Source: Myxococcales bacterium (lineage in GTDB: Bacteria; Myxococcota_A; Polyangia; Polyangiales; Houyiibacteriaceae). Taken from it: a stretch of DNA of 64,000 nt. Position numbers and translations under genes: made by a program. Below, piece after piece: positions 1-8,895 of this stretch. The notes under the pieces are model-generated. The model had not been told where the DNA came from. It saw only the letters and a program-made list of their open reading frames with translations, and ran no database searches. The stretch is from positions 1 through 64,000 of the forward strand of contig JAOTYL010000012.1 in assembly GCA_029861865.1 (NCBI GenBank), in the 5' to 3' direction. Position 1 is the first letter of the stretch. Each line of letters starts with the position of its first letter.

Positions 1-871
<871 letters not shown>

Positions 872-1202
872 TTTACTCCTAAGACGCGTCTCGTACTTCG
901 TGTTTCGTTGCCTCCACACGAAGCTGGTGTGCTCCTGAACGCGATATCCAGGAACCACCTAGTGCTTTGCCATGACGGAAAGGTTATGGCGCAGCACTCT
1001 CGCAACTCGAGACCAGGGTTCGAAAGAAGAGCCTGGTCACAGTCGCGGCTAGAAAGAGAAAATTTTCTACGATATTCAGTTGTCAAAGAGCTGCGAGAAT
1101 CGAGCTTTGAATCTTGATTGCTCGGGTCGATTGCGCGGCTTTCGCGCCGCCGACCGAAGGAATCAAGGTTGGGCTTTCAAGGGATTTTTGGCAAGTGGCC
1201 AG
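872..1202 (-). other. Spacer between tRNA-Ala and 23S rRNA
   Basis: A transcribed spacer of about 330 bases. It holds one boxA-like site (1081-1091) and A/T-rich sequence near 1060 that may form part of the 23S processing stem. Open frames here have no recognisable product. I see no further tRNA (no tRNA-Glu or 5S). Confidence 0.7.
1081..1091 (-). promoter_or_regulatory. boxA-like antitermination site before 23S
   Basis: The reverse complement reads GCTCTTTGACA, one base off the E. coli rrn boxA core GCTCTTTAACA. boxA RNA binds NusB/S10 and makes rRNA transcription resistant to termination. A boxA between the spacer tRNAs and 23S is usual in bacterial rrn operons. The same 11-mer recurs at 1521-1531. 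Confidence 0.65.
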
Positions 1203-1278
1203 TGGTGGAGCTGAGGGGGCTCGAACCCCTGACCCCCGGCTTGCAAAGCCGGTGCTCTCCCAACTGAGCTACAACCCC
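1203..1278 (-). tRNA. tRNA-Ala (anticodon TGC)
   Basis: The reverse complement starts GGGGTTGTAGCTCAG, has anticodon TGC in the loop of an ACCGGCTTTGCAAGCCGG-like arm, a TTCGAGC T-loop, and ends ...CAGCTCCACCA. The acceptor stem GGGGTTG/CAGCTCC pairs, with G-U allowed. The 3' CCA is encoded. It lies 151 bases downstream of tRNA-Ile on the same strand, in the normal rrn spacer order Ile-Ala-23S. Confidence 0.97.
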
Positions 1279-1429
1279 AATGGGCAAACCGCTGACCAGT
1301 TCTAACACCGGCGCAGGATTTTTGTGTCAGGACCGAGCGCCCCCGCAGGTGCGGAGTGAGAGCTACACCAGTAGCTCGCAGCGCAGCGCCGAGGAGGAAA
1401 GCCGGTCCTGGCGCAAAAAGACAAGCCGG

Positions 1430-1503
<74 letters not shown>

Positions 1504-1520
1504 GTGTGCATCTCGCAAAC

Positions 1521-1531
1521 TGTCAAAGAGC
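1521..1531 (-). promoter_or_regulatory. boxA-like antitermination site in the leader
   Basis: An exact second copy of GCTCTTTGACA (reverse complement), 17 bases upstream of the tRNA-Ile 5' end. Together with the possible promoter at 1642-1670 it looks like an rrn-type leader feeding directly into tRNA-Ile, tRNA-Ala and 23S. Confidence 0.6.
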
Positions 1532-1641
1532 GCCAGAGAGCCGTTTCCGTGAACCGTCTCCGAAGCCCGTTTGGGCCTAAGCCCTGAAAACTACTTCGTT
1601 TTGTTGGTCCCGGCCCCAACTTCCTCCGCCAAGGGACGCCT

Positions 1642-1670
1642 TGTTTAGCGGCTCCCCCAAAGCCGGTCAA
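1642..1670 (-). promoter_or_regulatory. Candidate sigma70-type promoter of the tRNA-Ile/tRNA-Ala/23S unit
   Basis: On the minus strand TTGACC (1665-1670) is followed after exactly 17 bases by TAAACA (1642-1647). Transcription would start near 1635, about 105 bases before the boxA-like site and 130 before tRNA-Ile. The -35 hexamer touches the edge of a palindromic repeat. This is a motif match only. Confidence 0.4.
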
Positions 1671-1685
1671 GGGGACAGTCCCCTT
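1669..1685. repeat. Palindromic repeat copy 1 (AAGGGGACAGTCCCCTT)
   Basis: Perfect 8-base arms around a central A, with an extra T run on the right. It is one of eight copies, plus a relic, seen in the window. This one is intergenic, upstream of the rRNA unit. Confidence 0.85.
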
Positions 1686-1744
1686 TTTCCAAGGGTTAAG
1701 CGGAAGAGATGGACCTGCGGGACCCCTGAAAATTAACCCCTGAG

Positions 1745-1764
1745 AAAAGGGGACTGTCCCCTTT
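1745..1764. repeat. Palindromic repeat copy 2
   Basis: AAAAGGGGACTGTCCCCTTT, about 60 bases right of copy 1 and with the complementary central base. The two copies could pair with each other or fold separately as hairpins with short T tracts. Confidence 0.85.
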
Positions 1765-1881
1765 CCTCTAAGCGCTTGCAATGTTTATTGAACTTCCCCG
1801 GATCGGGTCTTTGAGGTGAGGTCCCGAGGCTGCTGGCAATCGGCCACGCGCTGGTGAGGCGAATCCTGGTAGAAAAAGCCG

Positions 1882-3462
1882 ATGAAGAGCGATCGACTGT
1901 ACGACATGCCTCTCCTTCCCCATCTGGTCATCGATGGGCTCAACCGCTACGACGACCGGCCCTTCCTGTTCTTGGGAGAGGCCGTGATCACGTATGCCGA
2001 AGTTCGCGCGCACGCGAGCCGTTTCGCGCAGGCCCTCGAATCCAAAGGTGTACGAAAAGGATCGCGTACAGCGGTTCTCTCGGCCAATCGCCCTGAGGTT
2101 CTCTACAATCTCTGTGCGAACTTGTTGATCGGATCGTGCAACACCCCGCTTCATCCGCTCGGGTCGCTCGATGATCAAGCGTACGTTCTCGAGGATGCCA
2201 AGATCGACACCCTGGTGTACGACCCGGCCGTCTTCGAAAAGCGCGCTTTGGAGCTCGGGAAGCGCGTGCCCCGCCTGAAGAATCTCCTCGCATTCGGATC
2301 GACCCAAGGAGGTGAAGATCTGAATGCGCTTGCTGCGGCGTTTGAGCCTAAACCTCTGGTTGCGCCAGACATCGGCCCTGAAGAGCTCAACTCGATCGTC
2401 TACACCGGAGGTACGACCGGCCGCCCGAAAGGCGTGCGACAGCCGTACCGCTCTGCCGCATACATGACGATCGTCCAGATGGCCGAGTGGGAGTGGCCGG
2501 AGGAGGTTCGGTTCTTGATTGCTACGCCACTGTCCCACGCGGCTGCAGCCTTCGTCGTGCCGACACTCCAGCGGGGCGGTGCTTTTGTGGCGTTGCAGGG
2601 CTTTACGCCTGATCTCTTCTTTGACGCCATTGAGAAGCACAAAATCACGTCGACGTTCTTGGTCCCGGTGATGATCTATCCGCTCCTCGATCATCCACGG
2701 GCAACGACGGCGGATCTGTCGAGCCTCGAAACGCTCTTCTACGGAGCCTCCCCTATGAGCCCAGCCCGACTCAAAGAGGCTGTCGAGAAGTGGGGGCAGA
2801 TCTTCTTTCAATGCTTCGGTCAATCGGAAGCGCCGATGGCGATCACACATTTGAAGAAGAGCGAGCATGACCTCTCGAAGCCGGAGCGATTCGCGTCTTG
2901 CGGTCGACCAAGCCCCTGGGTGCACGTTGCCCTTCTCGGCCCCGACAACGAGCCGGTCCCAAAAGGAGAGGCTGGCGAAATCTGCGTTCGCGCCCCATTC
3001 GTGATGCAAGGGTACAACGGCTTGCCCGATCAAACTGCTGAAGCATTTGCGGGGGGGTGGCTTCACACGGGTGATGTCGGTCGATACGACGACGAGGGGT
3101 ATCTCTACATCGTCGATCGCAAAAAGGACATGATCGTGACCGGCGGGTTCAACGTGTTCCCGCGCGAGATCGAAGACGTGATCTCTGCGCATCCGGCCGT
3201 TGCACAGGTCGCCGTCGTCGGTGTGCCCGACGAGCGTTGGGGCGAGGCCGTGAAGGCGGTTGTCATCCTCCGGCCCGATCATGAAGCCAGCGAGGCGCTT
3301 GCTTCCGAGCTACAGGCAGCCGTCAAAGGTGCGAAAGGGTCCGTGCAGTCACCGAAATCGATCGACTTCGTAAAATCGATCCCACTTTCACCATTGGGCA
3401 AGCCCGACAAAAAGGCGCTTCGTAAGCAGTTCTGGGGCGACCAGGAGCGCGGTGTGAACTGA
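1882..3462 (+). CDS. Fatty-acid/acyl-CoA ligase (AMP-binding family)
   Basis: A 526-residue acyl-adenylate-forming enzyme that would activate a carboxylic acid as acyl-AMP and then acyl-CoA. Visible motifs are the P-loop-like YTGGTTGRPKG (174-184), the GWLHTGD core (392-398), the hinge DRKKDMIVTGGFNVFPREIE region (412-431) and the C-terminal catalytic Lys507 in PLSPLGKPDKK. The length is normal for FadD-type ligases. A steroid side chain or a fatty acid are both possible substrates; the sequence alone does not decide. An SDR gene follows 37 bases downstream on the same strand and may be co-transcribed. Confidence 0.92.
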   Translation: MKSDRLYDMPLLPHLVIDGLNRYDDRPFLFLGEAVITYAEVRAHASRFAQALESKGVRKGSRTAVLSANRPEVLYNLCANLLIGSCNTPLHPLGSLDDQAYVLEDAKIDTLVYDPAVFEKRALELGKRVPRLKNLLAFGSTQGGEDLNALAAAFEPKPLVAPDIGPEELNSIVYTGGTTGRPKGVRQPYRSAAYMTIVQMAEWEWPEEVRFLIATPLSHAAAAFVVPTLQRGGAFVALQGFTPDLFFDAIEKHKITSTFLVPVMIYPLLDHPRATTADLSSLETLFYGASPMSPARLKEAVEKWGQIFFQCFGQSEAPMAITHLKKSEHDLSKPERFASCGRPSPWVHVALLGPDNEPVPKGEAGEICVRAPFVMQGYNGLPDQTAEAFAGGWLHTGDVGRYDDEGYLYIVDRKKDMIVTGGFNVFPREIEDVISAHPAVAQVAVVGVPDERWGEAVKAVVILRPDHEASEALASELQAAVKGAKGSVQSPKSIDFVKSIPLSPLGKPDKKALRKQFWGDQERGVN

Positions 3463-3499
3463 TGAGGGGCTCCCGACTTGCTACGCGCGCAAAGCACCC

Positions 3500-4330
3500 A
3501 TGACGAAAAGAACGGCATTGATCACGGGGGCCGCGGGTGGCCTCGGCCACGCCACTGTCGAGCGCCTAGTCATGGACGGTTGGCAGGTGTTCGCCACCGA
3601 CATCAACCCGGATATGCTGAGAGCTTCCGCCCACGACCCAGACATCGTGCCCGTTCTCATGGATGTTACCGATCGTCAAAGCATCAGGAACGCGTTCGAT
3701 GCGATTTCGAGCCGCACCGATCACTTGGACGGGATCGTCAACTTCGCGGGCATCATGGGTATTGGATCGTTGACCGACATTCCCGAGGAGCGCCTTTGGC
3801 AGGTTCTCGACGTCAACGTAATGGGCACTTATCGGGTCAACAAGAAGTTCCTGCCGCTCGTGATGGCTGCTGGCGGGCGTATCGTGAATGTGAGCTCCGA
3901 AACCGGGTGGCAAACCGCCGCGCCGTTCAACGGACCGTACGTGATGAGCAAATACGCCATCGAAGCTTATTCCGATGCGCTGCGACGCGAGCTGGCGCTG
4001 CTGGGTGTGAAGGTGGTCAAGATTCAGCCGGGGCCCTTCAAGACCGCCATGGTCGCAGGAATCGAGCGCGCGTTCGACCAGGCGGAGAGTGAGACGACGA
4101 ACTTTGCGAAAGTGATCAGGAAGCTCAAGCGGCTCGCTGCCAAGCAGATCAACACTGCCCACGATCGGGACATTCTCGCCCAGGTCGTCGAAAAGGCTTT
4201 GACCACCAAGAATCCGAAACCGGTCTACTCGGTGAAGCCAGACCGCCTCCGCACGTCGCTCGAAAAGCTCCCTTTGCGCGCGGCCGACGAGATTTGGTTG
4301 ACCGTGCTACGCCGAGCAAACAGGGACTGA
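3500..4330 (+). CDS. Short-chain dehydrogenase/reductase (SDR)
   Basis: A 276-residue NAD(P)-dependent Rossmann oxidoreductase. It shows the cofactor motif TGAAGGLG (9-16), NFAG (81-84, the NNAG position) and the catalytic set Ser132/133, Tyr147 and Lys151 in YVMSK. The C-terminal extension of about 60 residues (KLPLRAADEIWLTVL) is basic and amphipathic, as in membrane-associated SDRs acting on lipids or retinol/steroids. It follows the acyl-CoA ligase. A palindromic repeat starts three bases after its stop. Confidence 0.9.
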   Translation: MTKRTALITGAAGGLGHATVERLVMDGWQVFATDINPDMLRASAHDPDIVPVLMDVTDRQSIRNAFDAISSRTDHLDGIVNFAGIMGIGSLTDIPEERLWQVLDVNVMGTYRVNKKFLPLVMAAGGRIVNVSSETGWQTAAPFNGPYVMSKYAIEAYSDALRRELALLGVKVVKIQPGPFKTAMVAGIERAFDQAESETTNFAKVIRKLKRLAAKQINTAHDRDILAQVVEKALTTKNPKPVYSVKPDRLRTSLEKLPLRAADEIWLTVLRRANRD

Positions 4331-4332
4331 GC

Positions 4333-4353
4333 AAAAGGGGACTGTCCCCTTTT
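4333..4353. repeat. Palindromic repeat copy 3, between convergent stops
   Basis: A perfect 10-base-arm palindrome around T, with four A on the left and four T on the right. It lies between the SDR stop (4330) and the ferredoxin stop; the final TT form part of the ferredoxin TAA (4352-4354 read on the minus strand). The shape suits a bidirectional intrinsic terminator. Confidence 0.9.
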
Positions 4354-4660
4354 AGTCGTCGCAGACTTTGAGGGTTACTTGGGTGACGGCGCCGCCGACT
4401 AGCTTGGTTTGGCAGCAGAGACGGACGTCTTCAGGGGAGTCGCCGAAGATGTCGAGAACCTCGATTTCGTCGAGCTCGGCCTTCGAGAGCGCGTCGCCGC
4501 CTTCGAGGACTTCGACTCGGCATGTGCCACAGGTCGCGGCGCGGCACGAGTACGGTACATCGGCTGCAGGATGGGCATCGGTGATGTCCATGATCGCCTC
4601 GCCAGGCTCGGCGTCGACCTCGAAGCCAGAGGGTTCGAATCGTACTCGGATCACGCTCAC
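4352..4660 (-). CDS. Plant-type [2Fe-2S] ferredoxin
   Basis: A 102-residue ferredoxin with the ligand pattern CRAATCGTC (Cys-X4-Cys-X2-Cys) and a fourth Cys in LCCQTKL. The GTG start at 4660 overlaps the stop of the upstream P450 as GTGA, so the two are translationally coupled; a longer frame reading back into the P450 gene is not needed. Its likely role is to pass electrons from a reductase to the P450(s) encoded just upstream. No ferredoxin reductase is adjacent; the closest is at 29255-30418. Confidence 0.92.
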   Translation of the reverse strand: MSVIRVRFEPSGFEVDAEPGEAIMDITDAHPAADVPYSCRAATCGTCRVEVLEGGDALSKAELDEIEVLDIFGDSPEDVRLCCQTKLVGGAVTQVTLKVCDD

Positions 4661-5883
4661 GGTTTGATACGGATCGGGAGCTTCGTGTAGCCGCGGGTGA
4701 AACCGGACTTTCGGCGCTCTGCGTTGTCCCAATCGACATCGTAGCTCTCCCCGATGCGCGCGCCCATCTCTTCGAAGTAGATGCGGATCATCAATCGTGC
4801 GACATGAGCGCCAATGCAGAAATGCGGGCCCTGTGCGAACGAGAGGTGTTTGTCGATCTCGCGGTGGATGTCGAGCTCGTCAGCGTCGTCACCCCAGTGT
4901 CGCGGATCACGATTGCCGGAAGCGTATAGGTTGTGAACCTTGCTGCCGGCGGGAATCGTCGTGCCATAGTACTCGACGTTTTGGGTGGTGGTACGCGACA
5001 AGCCCTGAACGACAGACTCGATGCGAAGAAGCTCCTCGGTAGCATTCGGGATGCACGTCGGGTTGTCGATCATCTCGCGGCGCTGGTCGGGATGTTTGTC
5101 GAGCTGCTCGGTCGAGTTGCCGATGAAGTTGCTCGTCGTGTCGTTCCCTCCGGCGATCATGACGAAACAAAAGCCGAGGATGTCCCAGTCGGTGAGCGTG
5201 TCGCCATCGACTTCTGCCTGGGTGAGCTTGGTGATCATATCGTCGGTCGGATCGGCGCGGCGCGCCTGACACATGCCGCCGAAGTAGGTGACCAACCCCT
5301 GCACGGCACCGATGGCCTTTTCGACATCGAGGGTGAAATCCGCAGACGCCGAAGTGATCGCATCCGACCACGGGTCGAATTTCTCGCGGTCCTCGGGTGG
5401 CACGCCGAGAATGTCGGCCACCACCATCGTCGGAAGCGGGGAAGCGATCTCGGGGATCAGATCGATGGTCTCGCCGTTCGCCGCTTTGGCTTTCATCGCC
5501 TCGATACGCTCTACCACGAACGCTCGGATCTTCGGCTCCAACGCTTTGACGGTATCGGGAGTGAAGGCTTTGGTAATCAGACGTCGGAGCCGCGTATGAT
5601 CGGGCGGGTCCATCATGATGAAGGTCGGCGGAATTCCGAGCTTGCTGATCTCATCCTTTTCCGGGGTAAGCCCTTGAGCCGATGAAAAGATCTGGGGCTT
5701 TCGGAGAGCACGGTAGATGTCGTCGTACCGCGACAGCACGTAGCAATCGAGCCGCTCATTGTAATAAACCGGGTGCTCGTCACGTAGCCGCGCGTAGTAA
5801 GGATACGGATCGGCGATCAACTCGGGGTTGAACGGATCGTAAATCGGATCATATTCGATCGTCTTTGTCTCTTTCGCAGTCAC
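4657..5883 (-). CDS. Cytochrome P450 (soluble bacterial class I type)
   Basis: A 408-residue P450 if the GTG at 5883 is used. That start has AGGA about nine bases upstream and gives the usual bacterial length; starting earlier would translate the palindromic repeat. Motifs: I-helix AGGNDTT (244-250), ExxR within EELLR (284-287) and the haem loop FAQGPHFCIG (349-358) with proximal Cys356. Its partner is probably the overlapping ferredoxin. The substrate is unknown; the neighbourhood suggests lipid or steroid hydroxylation. Confidence 0.93.
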   Translation of the reverse strand: MTAKETKTIEYDPIYDPFNPELIADPYPYYARLRDEHPVYYNERLDCYVLSRYDDIYRALRKPQIFSSAQGLTPEKDEISKLGIPPTFIMMDPPDHTRLRRLITKAFTPDTVKALEPKIRAFVVERIEAMKAKAANGETIDLIPEIASPLPTMVVADILGVPPEDREKFDPWSDAITSASADFTLDVEKAIGAVQGLVTYFGGMCQARRADPTDDMITKLTQAEVDGDTLTDWDILGFCFVMIAGGNDTTSNFIGNSTEQLDKHPDQRREMIDNPTCIPNATEELLRIESVVQGLSRTTTQNVEYYGTTIPAGSKVHNLYASGNRDPRHWGDDADELDIHREIDKHLSFAQGPHFCIGAHVARLMIRIYFEEMGARIGESYDVDWDNAERRKSGFTRGYTKLPIRIKP

Positions 5884-5902
5884 TTCCAAGTCCTGGTAGG
5901 AA

Positions 5903-5923
5903 AAAAGGGGACTGTCCCCTTTT
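5903..5923. repeat. Palindromic repeat copy 4, between two co-directional P450 genes
   Basis: Same core as copy 3, preceded by two extra A. Its right end supplies the TT of the TAA stop of the upstream P450 (5922-5924, minus strand), and the next P450 starts 20 bases further on. As a hairpin with a T run it could terminate or attenuate transcription inside this operon. Confidence 0.9.
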
Positions 5924-7310
5924 AGAAGAAACGGACGTCCATGGGTAGGCCGCGTTCGCCTGGGTGCATCGACAGCTCGGTCACGAAGTCCGGTTCGAAG
6001 CCGTCGGGGATGTTGGGCTCGACCCGTTGAAGGAGGGTGCCGAGGATCATTTGCATCTCCATCATCGCAAACTGCTTGCCAAGGCAAACGCGGGGGCCGC
6101 CAGCAAAGGGGGTGTAGGCGCCCCGCGGGAGGCTTCGTTCGAACTCGCGCGTCCAACGCTCGGGCCTAAACTCCATGGGGTTGTCGTAGTACTTCGGGTT
6201 TCGACCCATGGCGATGTGGCTGATGGTAATGGGCTGCCCCTTCTTGAATTCATAACCTTCGATCACGATGTCGCGCTGTGGCTCGCGCGCGTATGCCCAC
6301 ACCGAGGGCAGAAGACGAAGCGACTCCTTCACCACCATCTCGAGATAGGGAAGGTCTGGAAGGTCTTTGACCTCGATGCGTCGTCCCTGAACGACGCGGT
6401 TTAGCTCCTCTCGCATCTTGGCAACCTTCTCGGGGTTTTTGGCAAGGAGGTACCAGGTCCAAGTGAGCGCGTGGGCAGTCGTCTCATGGCCCGCGAAGAT
6501 CAACGTCATCGCTTCGTCCCGGAGCTGCTTCTCGGTCATGCGGCCCTCTTCGTCCTCGACGAACACCATATGTGAGAAGAGGTCGCCTCGGTCCTGGCCC
6601 GTCAGGCGGCGCTCTTCGATCGCGCGATGGATGATGTCCTCCACGGCTTTGATCGCCTTTCTCTTGCGGCGGCTCTCCCGAGTGGGCCACCAACTCGGCC
6701 GTGGAACCAGTTTGTCGGCGTCGCGAACCAGAATCTCACTGATGTCGATCATCGCGTTCCGAATGCTCTTCGCATCGCCCTTTTCGATGTCGATGTCGAA
6801 CAACGTGTTGGCGACGACGACGAGCGCCAAACCGGTCATCTCTTCACGAAAGTCCCGCCGCTCGCCCGCTTGCCAACGGTTGATCATGCGCTCGGTGAAC
6901 TCGACCATCCGGGGTGCGTAGGCGTCGACTCGCTGCTTGTGAAAGCCTGGCATGATCAGCTTGTGTTGACGCTTCCAGGACTCGCCGTCGTTGGGCACGA
7001 GGCCCTCGCCGAGAAACGGCTTCCACATCATTTTGATGTGCGCGGGCTTGTAGAAGTCCTGCCAATACGTAACGTTGATCGCGTTCACGATCGCGGGGTC
7101 ACGGATACAAATCAGTTTGCGCCCGACGAGACGTGCGGCGAACACGTCCCCGTAATCGCGGTGACCGTCGATCAAGAACCCCGATCGGTCTTCGATCAGC
7201 TCGAAGAGGTTGCCCCAGAACCAATGCCCAGGTTTTCGTGGAATCGGCTTCGTGGTGCTCGAGCGTCCACCCGATTGGATTGCGGTCTCCCCAGGCACTT
7301 CAACTAGCAT
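5922..7310 (-). CDS. Cytochrome P450 (CYP4/CYP102/CYP110-like class)
   Basis: About 462 residues from the ATG at 7310; the start is uncertain, with GTG 7298 an alternative and no strong ribosome site for either. Motifs: I-helix AGHETT (273-278), ExxR in KESLR (329-332), FRPERW, and the haem loop PFAGGPRVCLG (401-411) with Cys409. The N-terminal PGHWFWGNLFEL stretch is typical of fatty-acid or terpenoid hydroxylases. It is first in a minus-strand group P450, P450, ferredoxin. Longer upstream frames are non-coding. Confidence 0.9.
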   Translation of the reverse strand: MLVEVPGETAIQSGGRSSTTKPIPRKPGHWFWGNLFELIEDRSGFLIDGHRDYGDVFAARLVGRKLICIRDPAIVNAINVTYWQDFYKPAHIKMMWKPFLGEGLVPNDGESWKRQHKLIMPGFHKQRVDAYAPRMVEFTERMINRWQAGERRDFREEMTGLALVVVANTLFDIDIEKGDAKSIRNAMIDISEILVRDADKLVPRPSWWPTRESRRKRKAIKAVEDIIHRAIEERRLTGQDRGDLFSHMVFVEDEEGRMTEKQLRDEAMTLIFAGHETTAHALTWTWYLLAKNPEKVAKMREELNRVVQGRRIEVKDLPDLPYLEMVVKESLRLLPSVWAYAREPQRDIVIEGYEFKKGQPITISHIAMGRNPKYYDNPMEFRPERWTREFERSLPRGAYTPFAGGPRVCLGKQFAMMEMQMILGTLLQRVEPNIPDGFEPDFVTELSMHPGERGLPMDVRFF

Positions 7311-7416
7311 TTGTAGACGCAGAACAAGGGAGTCCGCAAGCCGTCGTCTGGACGGACTGCCACCGCAGCATGAGAGCACTTTACGGATCGGGCCCAAGCG
7401 AGCTATACGCCGGAGC

Positions 7417-7908
7417 ATGTATAAGAATGCTTTTGGTTTCCTGGTGCTGTGCGTGGGGCTATGCGTCCTCGGGTGTGGCGGTGACAGCAGCGCTTGCACC
7501 GAAGGACAGTTTCTCTGTGACGACATGTGCATCGACGAATGCGGCGTCGATGAGGTCGAGTGCGACTGCGTTTGCATTCCAGAGATCGAGCCCGTGCTGG
7601 CCGACATCCAAGCGAGCGTCTTCGACATCAGCTGCACCGCCAGCTCGTGTCACGGCGGCCCAAACCCACGGGAGATGCTCGACCTGAGCACGGCTGAGCT
7701 CTCCGAAGCAACTCTGATCGACGTGCCGTCCAACCAGGTAGCGAAGGATAGGGTTACGCCCGGTGACGTCTCCGCATCGTACCTCTACAACAAGCTCACA
7801 GGGCAAGACATCGCGCAAGGCACGGATCCAATGCCTCAACTCGGCTTCCCCTTGTGCGAAGCAAAGATCTCGGCCGTCGAGACGTGGATCGCTGCCGGCG
7901 CACCGTAG
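7417..7908 (+). CDS. Small Cys-rich lipoprotein with CX4CH motif
   Basis: 163 residues. A signal peptide (MYKNAFGFLVLCVGLCVLGCGG) ends in a lipobox LGC, so it is probably exported and lipidated. A segment with seven Cys in about 30 residues follows, then FDISCTASSCHGGPN, where CTASSCH is a Cys-X4-Cys-His variant of the haem c motif seen in some planctomycete and myxobacterial surface cytochromes. The remainder (SYLYNKLTG... CEAKISAVETWIAAGAP) matches the general pattern of such cytochrome-like domains. Haem binding is an inference. It is followed 15 bases later by the aldo-keto reductase. Confidence 0.75.
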   Translation: MYKNAFGFLVLCVGLCVLGCGGDSSACTEGQFLCDDMCIDECGVDEVECDCVCIPEIEPVLADIQASVFDISCTASSCHGGPNPREMLDLSTAELSEATLIDVPSNQVAKDRVTPGDVSASYLYNKLTGQDIAQGTDPMPQLGFPLCEAKISAVETWIAAGAP

Positions 7909-7923
7909 CCTTAGAAGAACGCC

Positions 7924-8886
7924 ATGGATATGGAGTATCGGCGACTCGGTCAAGCTGGCATCAAAGTCAGCGTCCTGTCGTTCGGCTCCTGGGTAACGTT
8001 CCACAACCAACTCGGCCATCAAACGGCGCTCGAGTGCATGCAGGCAGCGTGGGATGCCGGGGTGAACCTCTTCGACAACGCGGAGATCTATGCGAATGGC
8101 GCGTCGGAGAAGATCATGGGTGATGTCGCGCGCGAGCTCGGTTGGCCGCGCGAATCGTACCTGCTCTCGACCAAACTCTACTGGGGCCTCCGCGAAGGCC
8201 CCAACACGAGGAACACGCTCAACCGGAAGTACTTGTTGCACGCGATCGACGGCTCGCTCGAGCGTCTCGGCACGGATTTCGTGGACTTCGTGTTTTGCCA
8301 TCGGGCCGACCCCGACACGCCGATCGAAGAGACGGTCTGGGCCATGCACGACATCGTCTCCTCGGGCCGTGCGCTCTATTGGGGCACGTCCGAGTGGCCG
8401 GCACACGCCATTGCCGACGCGTACGAAATCGCGGAGCGATACCACCTGCGAAAGCCGGTGATGGAGCAGCCGCAGTACAATTTGCTCTCTCGAGAACGGG
8501 TCGAAGAAGAGTATGCACCGCTCTACGAAAAGTACGGAATGGGCACGACGACATGGAGCCCGCTCGCATCGGGGGCGCTTACCGGGAAGTACCTCGACGG
8601 GATTCCCGAAGAGAGTCGTGCGAACCTACCCGGCTACGAATGGCTGCGCGAGATGATCGTCTCACCCGCCAGCCACGACACGACGCGGAGGGCGGTCGAG
8701 GTCGCAAAAGAGCTCGGTTGCACCCCCGCCCAGGTCGCCATCGCGTGGTGTGCCAAGAACCCCCGCGTATCGACGGTCATCACCGGCGCGAGCCGCGTAG
8801 AGCAGGTCCGAGAGAACATGGAAGCGCTGCAGGTGATGCCGCTCTTGACCGAAGATGTGATGGCACGCCTCGAAGGCGCCTCCTGA
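7924..8886 (+). CDS. Aldo/keto reductase, voltage-gated K+ channel beta-subunit type
   Basis: 320 residues forming a TIM barrel NADPH-dependent carbonyl reductase. The catalytic tetrad is visible as Asp and Tyr in [10 protein letters not shown], Lys in LSTKLYWG and His in VFCHRADP. The sequence ([50 protein letters not shown]) is closest to the AKR6/Kv-beta-like group common in bacteria. The true substrate is unknown. Confidence 0.93.
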   Translation: MDMEYRRLGQAGIKVSVLSFGSWVTFHNQLGHQTALECMQAAWDAGVNLFDNAEIYANGASEKIMGDVARELGWPRESYLLSTKLYWGLREGPNTRNTLNRKYLLHAIDGSLERLGTDFVDFVFCHRADPDTPIEETVWAMHDIVSSGRALYWGTSEWPAHAIADAYEIAERYHLRKPVMEQPQYNLLSRERVEEEYAPLYEKYGMGTTTWSPLASGALTGKYLDGIPEESRANLPGYEWLREMIVSPASHDTTRRAVEVAKELGCTPAQVAIAWCAKNPRVSTVITGASRVEQVRENMEALQVMPLLTEDVMARLEGAS

Positions 8887-8895
8887 GCGCTCGGA

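Larger units (their letters stand above)
1532..1881. other. Non-coding region between the rRNA unit and the first protein gene
   Basis: About 350 bases without a supported gene. They hold two palindromic repeats (1669-1685, 1745-1764), a candidate rRNA-unit promoter on the minus strand (1642-1670) and, on the plus strand, the leader of the acyl-CoA ligase gene. Nothing here matches the 3' end of a 16S gene (no complement of the anti-Shine-Dalgarno end GGATCACCTCCTT). Confidence 0.6.

Noticed and set aside
1504-1880. 16S rRNA 3' end upstream of tRNA-Ile
   Set aside because: I looked for the complement of the conserved GGATCACCTCCTT end and helix 44 region and found neither.
1768-3282. Long minus-strand frame of about 500 codons opposite the acyl-CoA ligase
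   Set aside because: Mirror of a gene with full acyl-CoA ligase motifs; composition is Arg/His-rich as expected of an antisense frame in GC-rich DNA.
5884-6156. N-terminal extension of the first P450
   Set aside because: It would translate the palindromic repeat and the end of the upstream P450; the GTG at 5883 has a ribosome site and gives the normal length.
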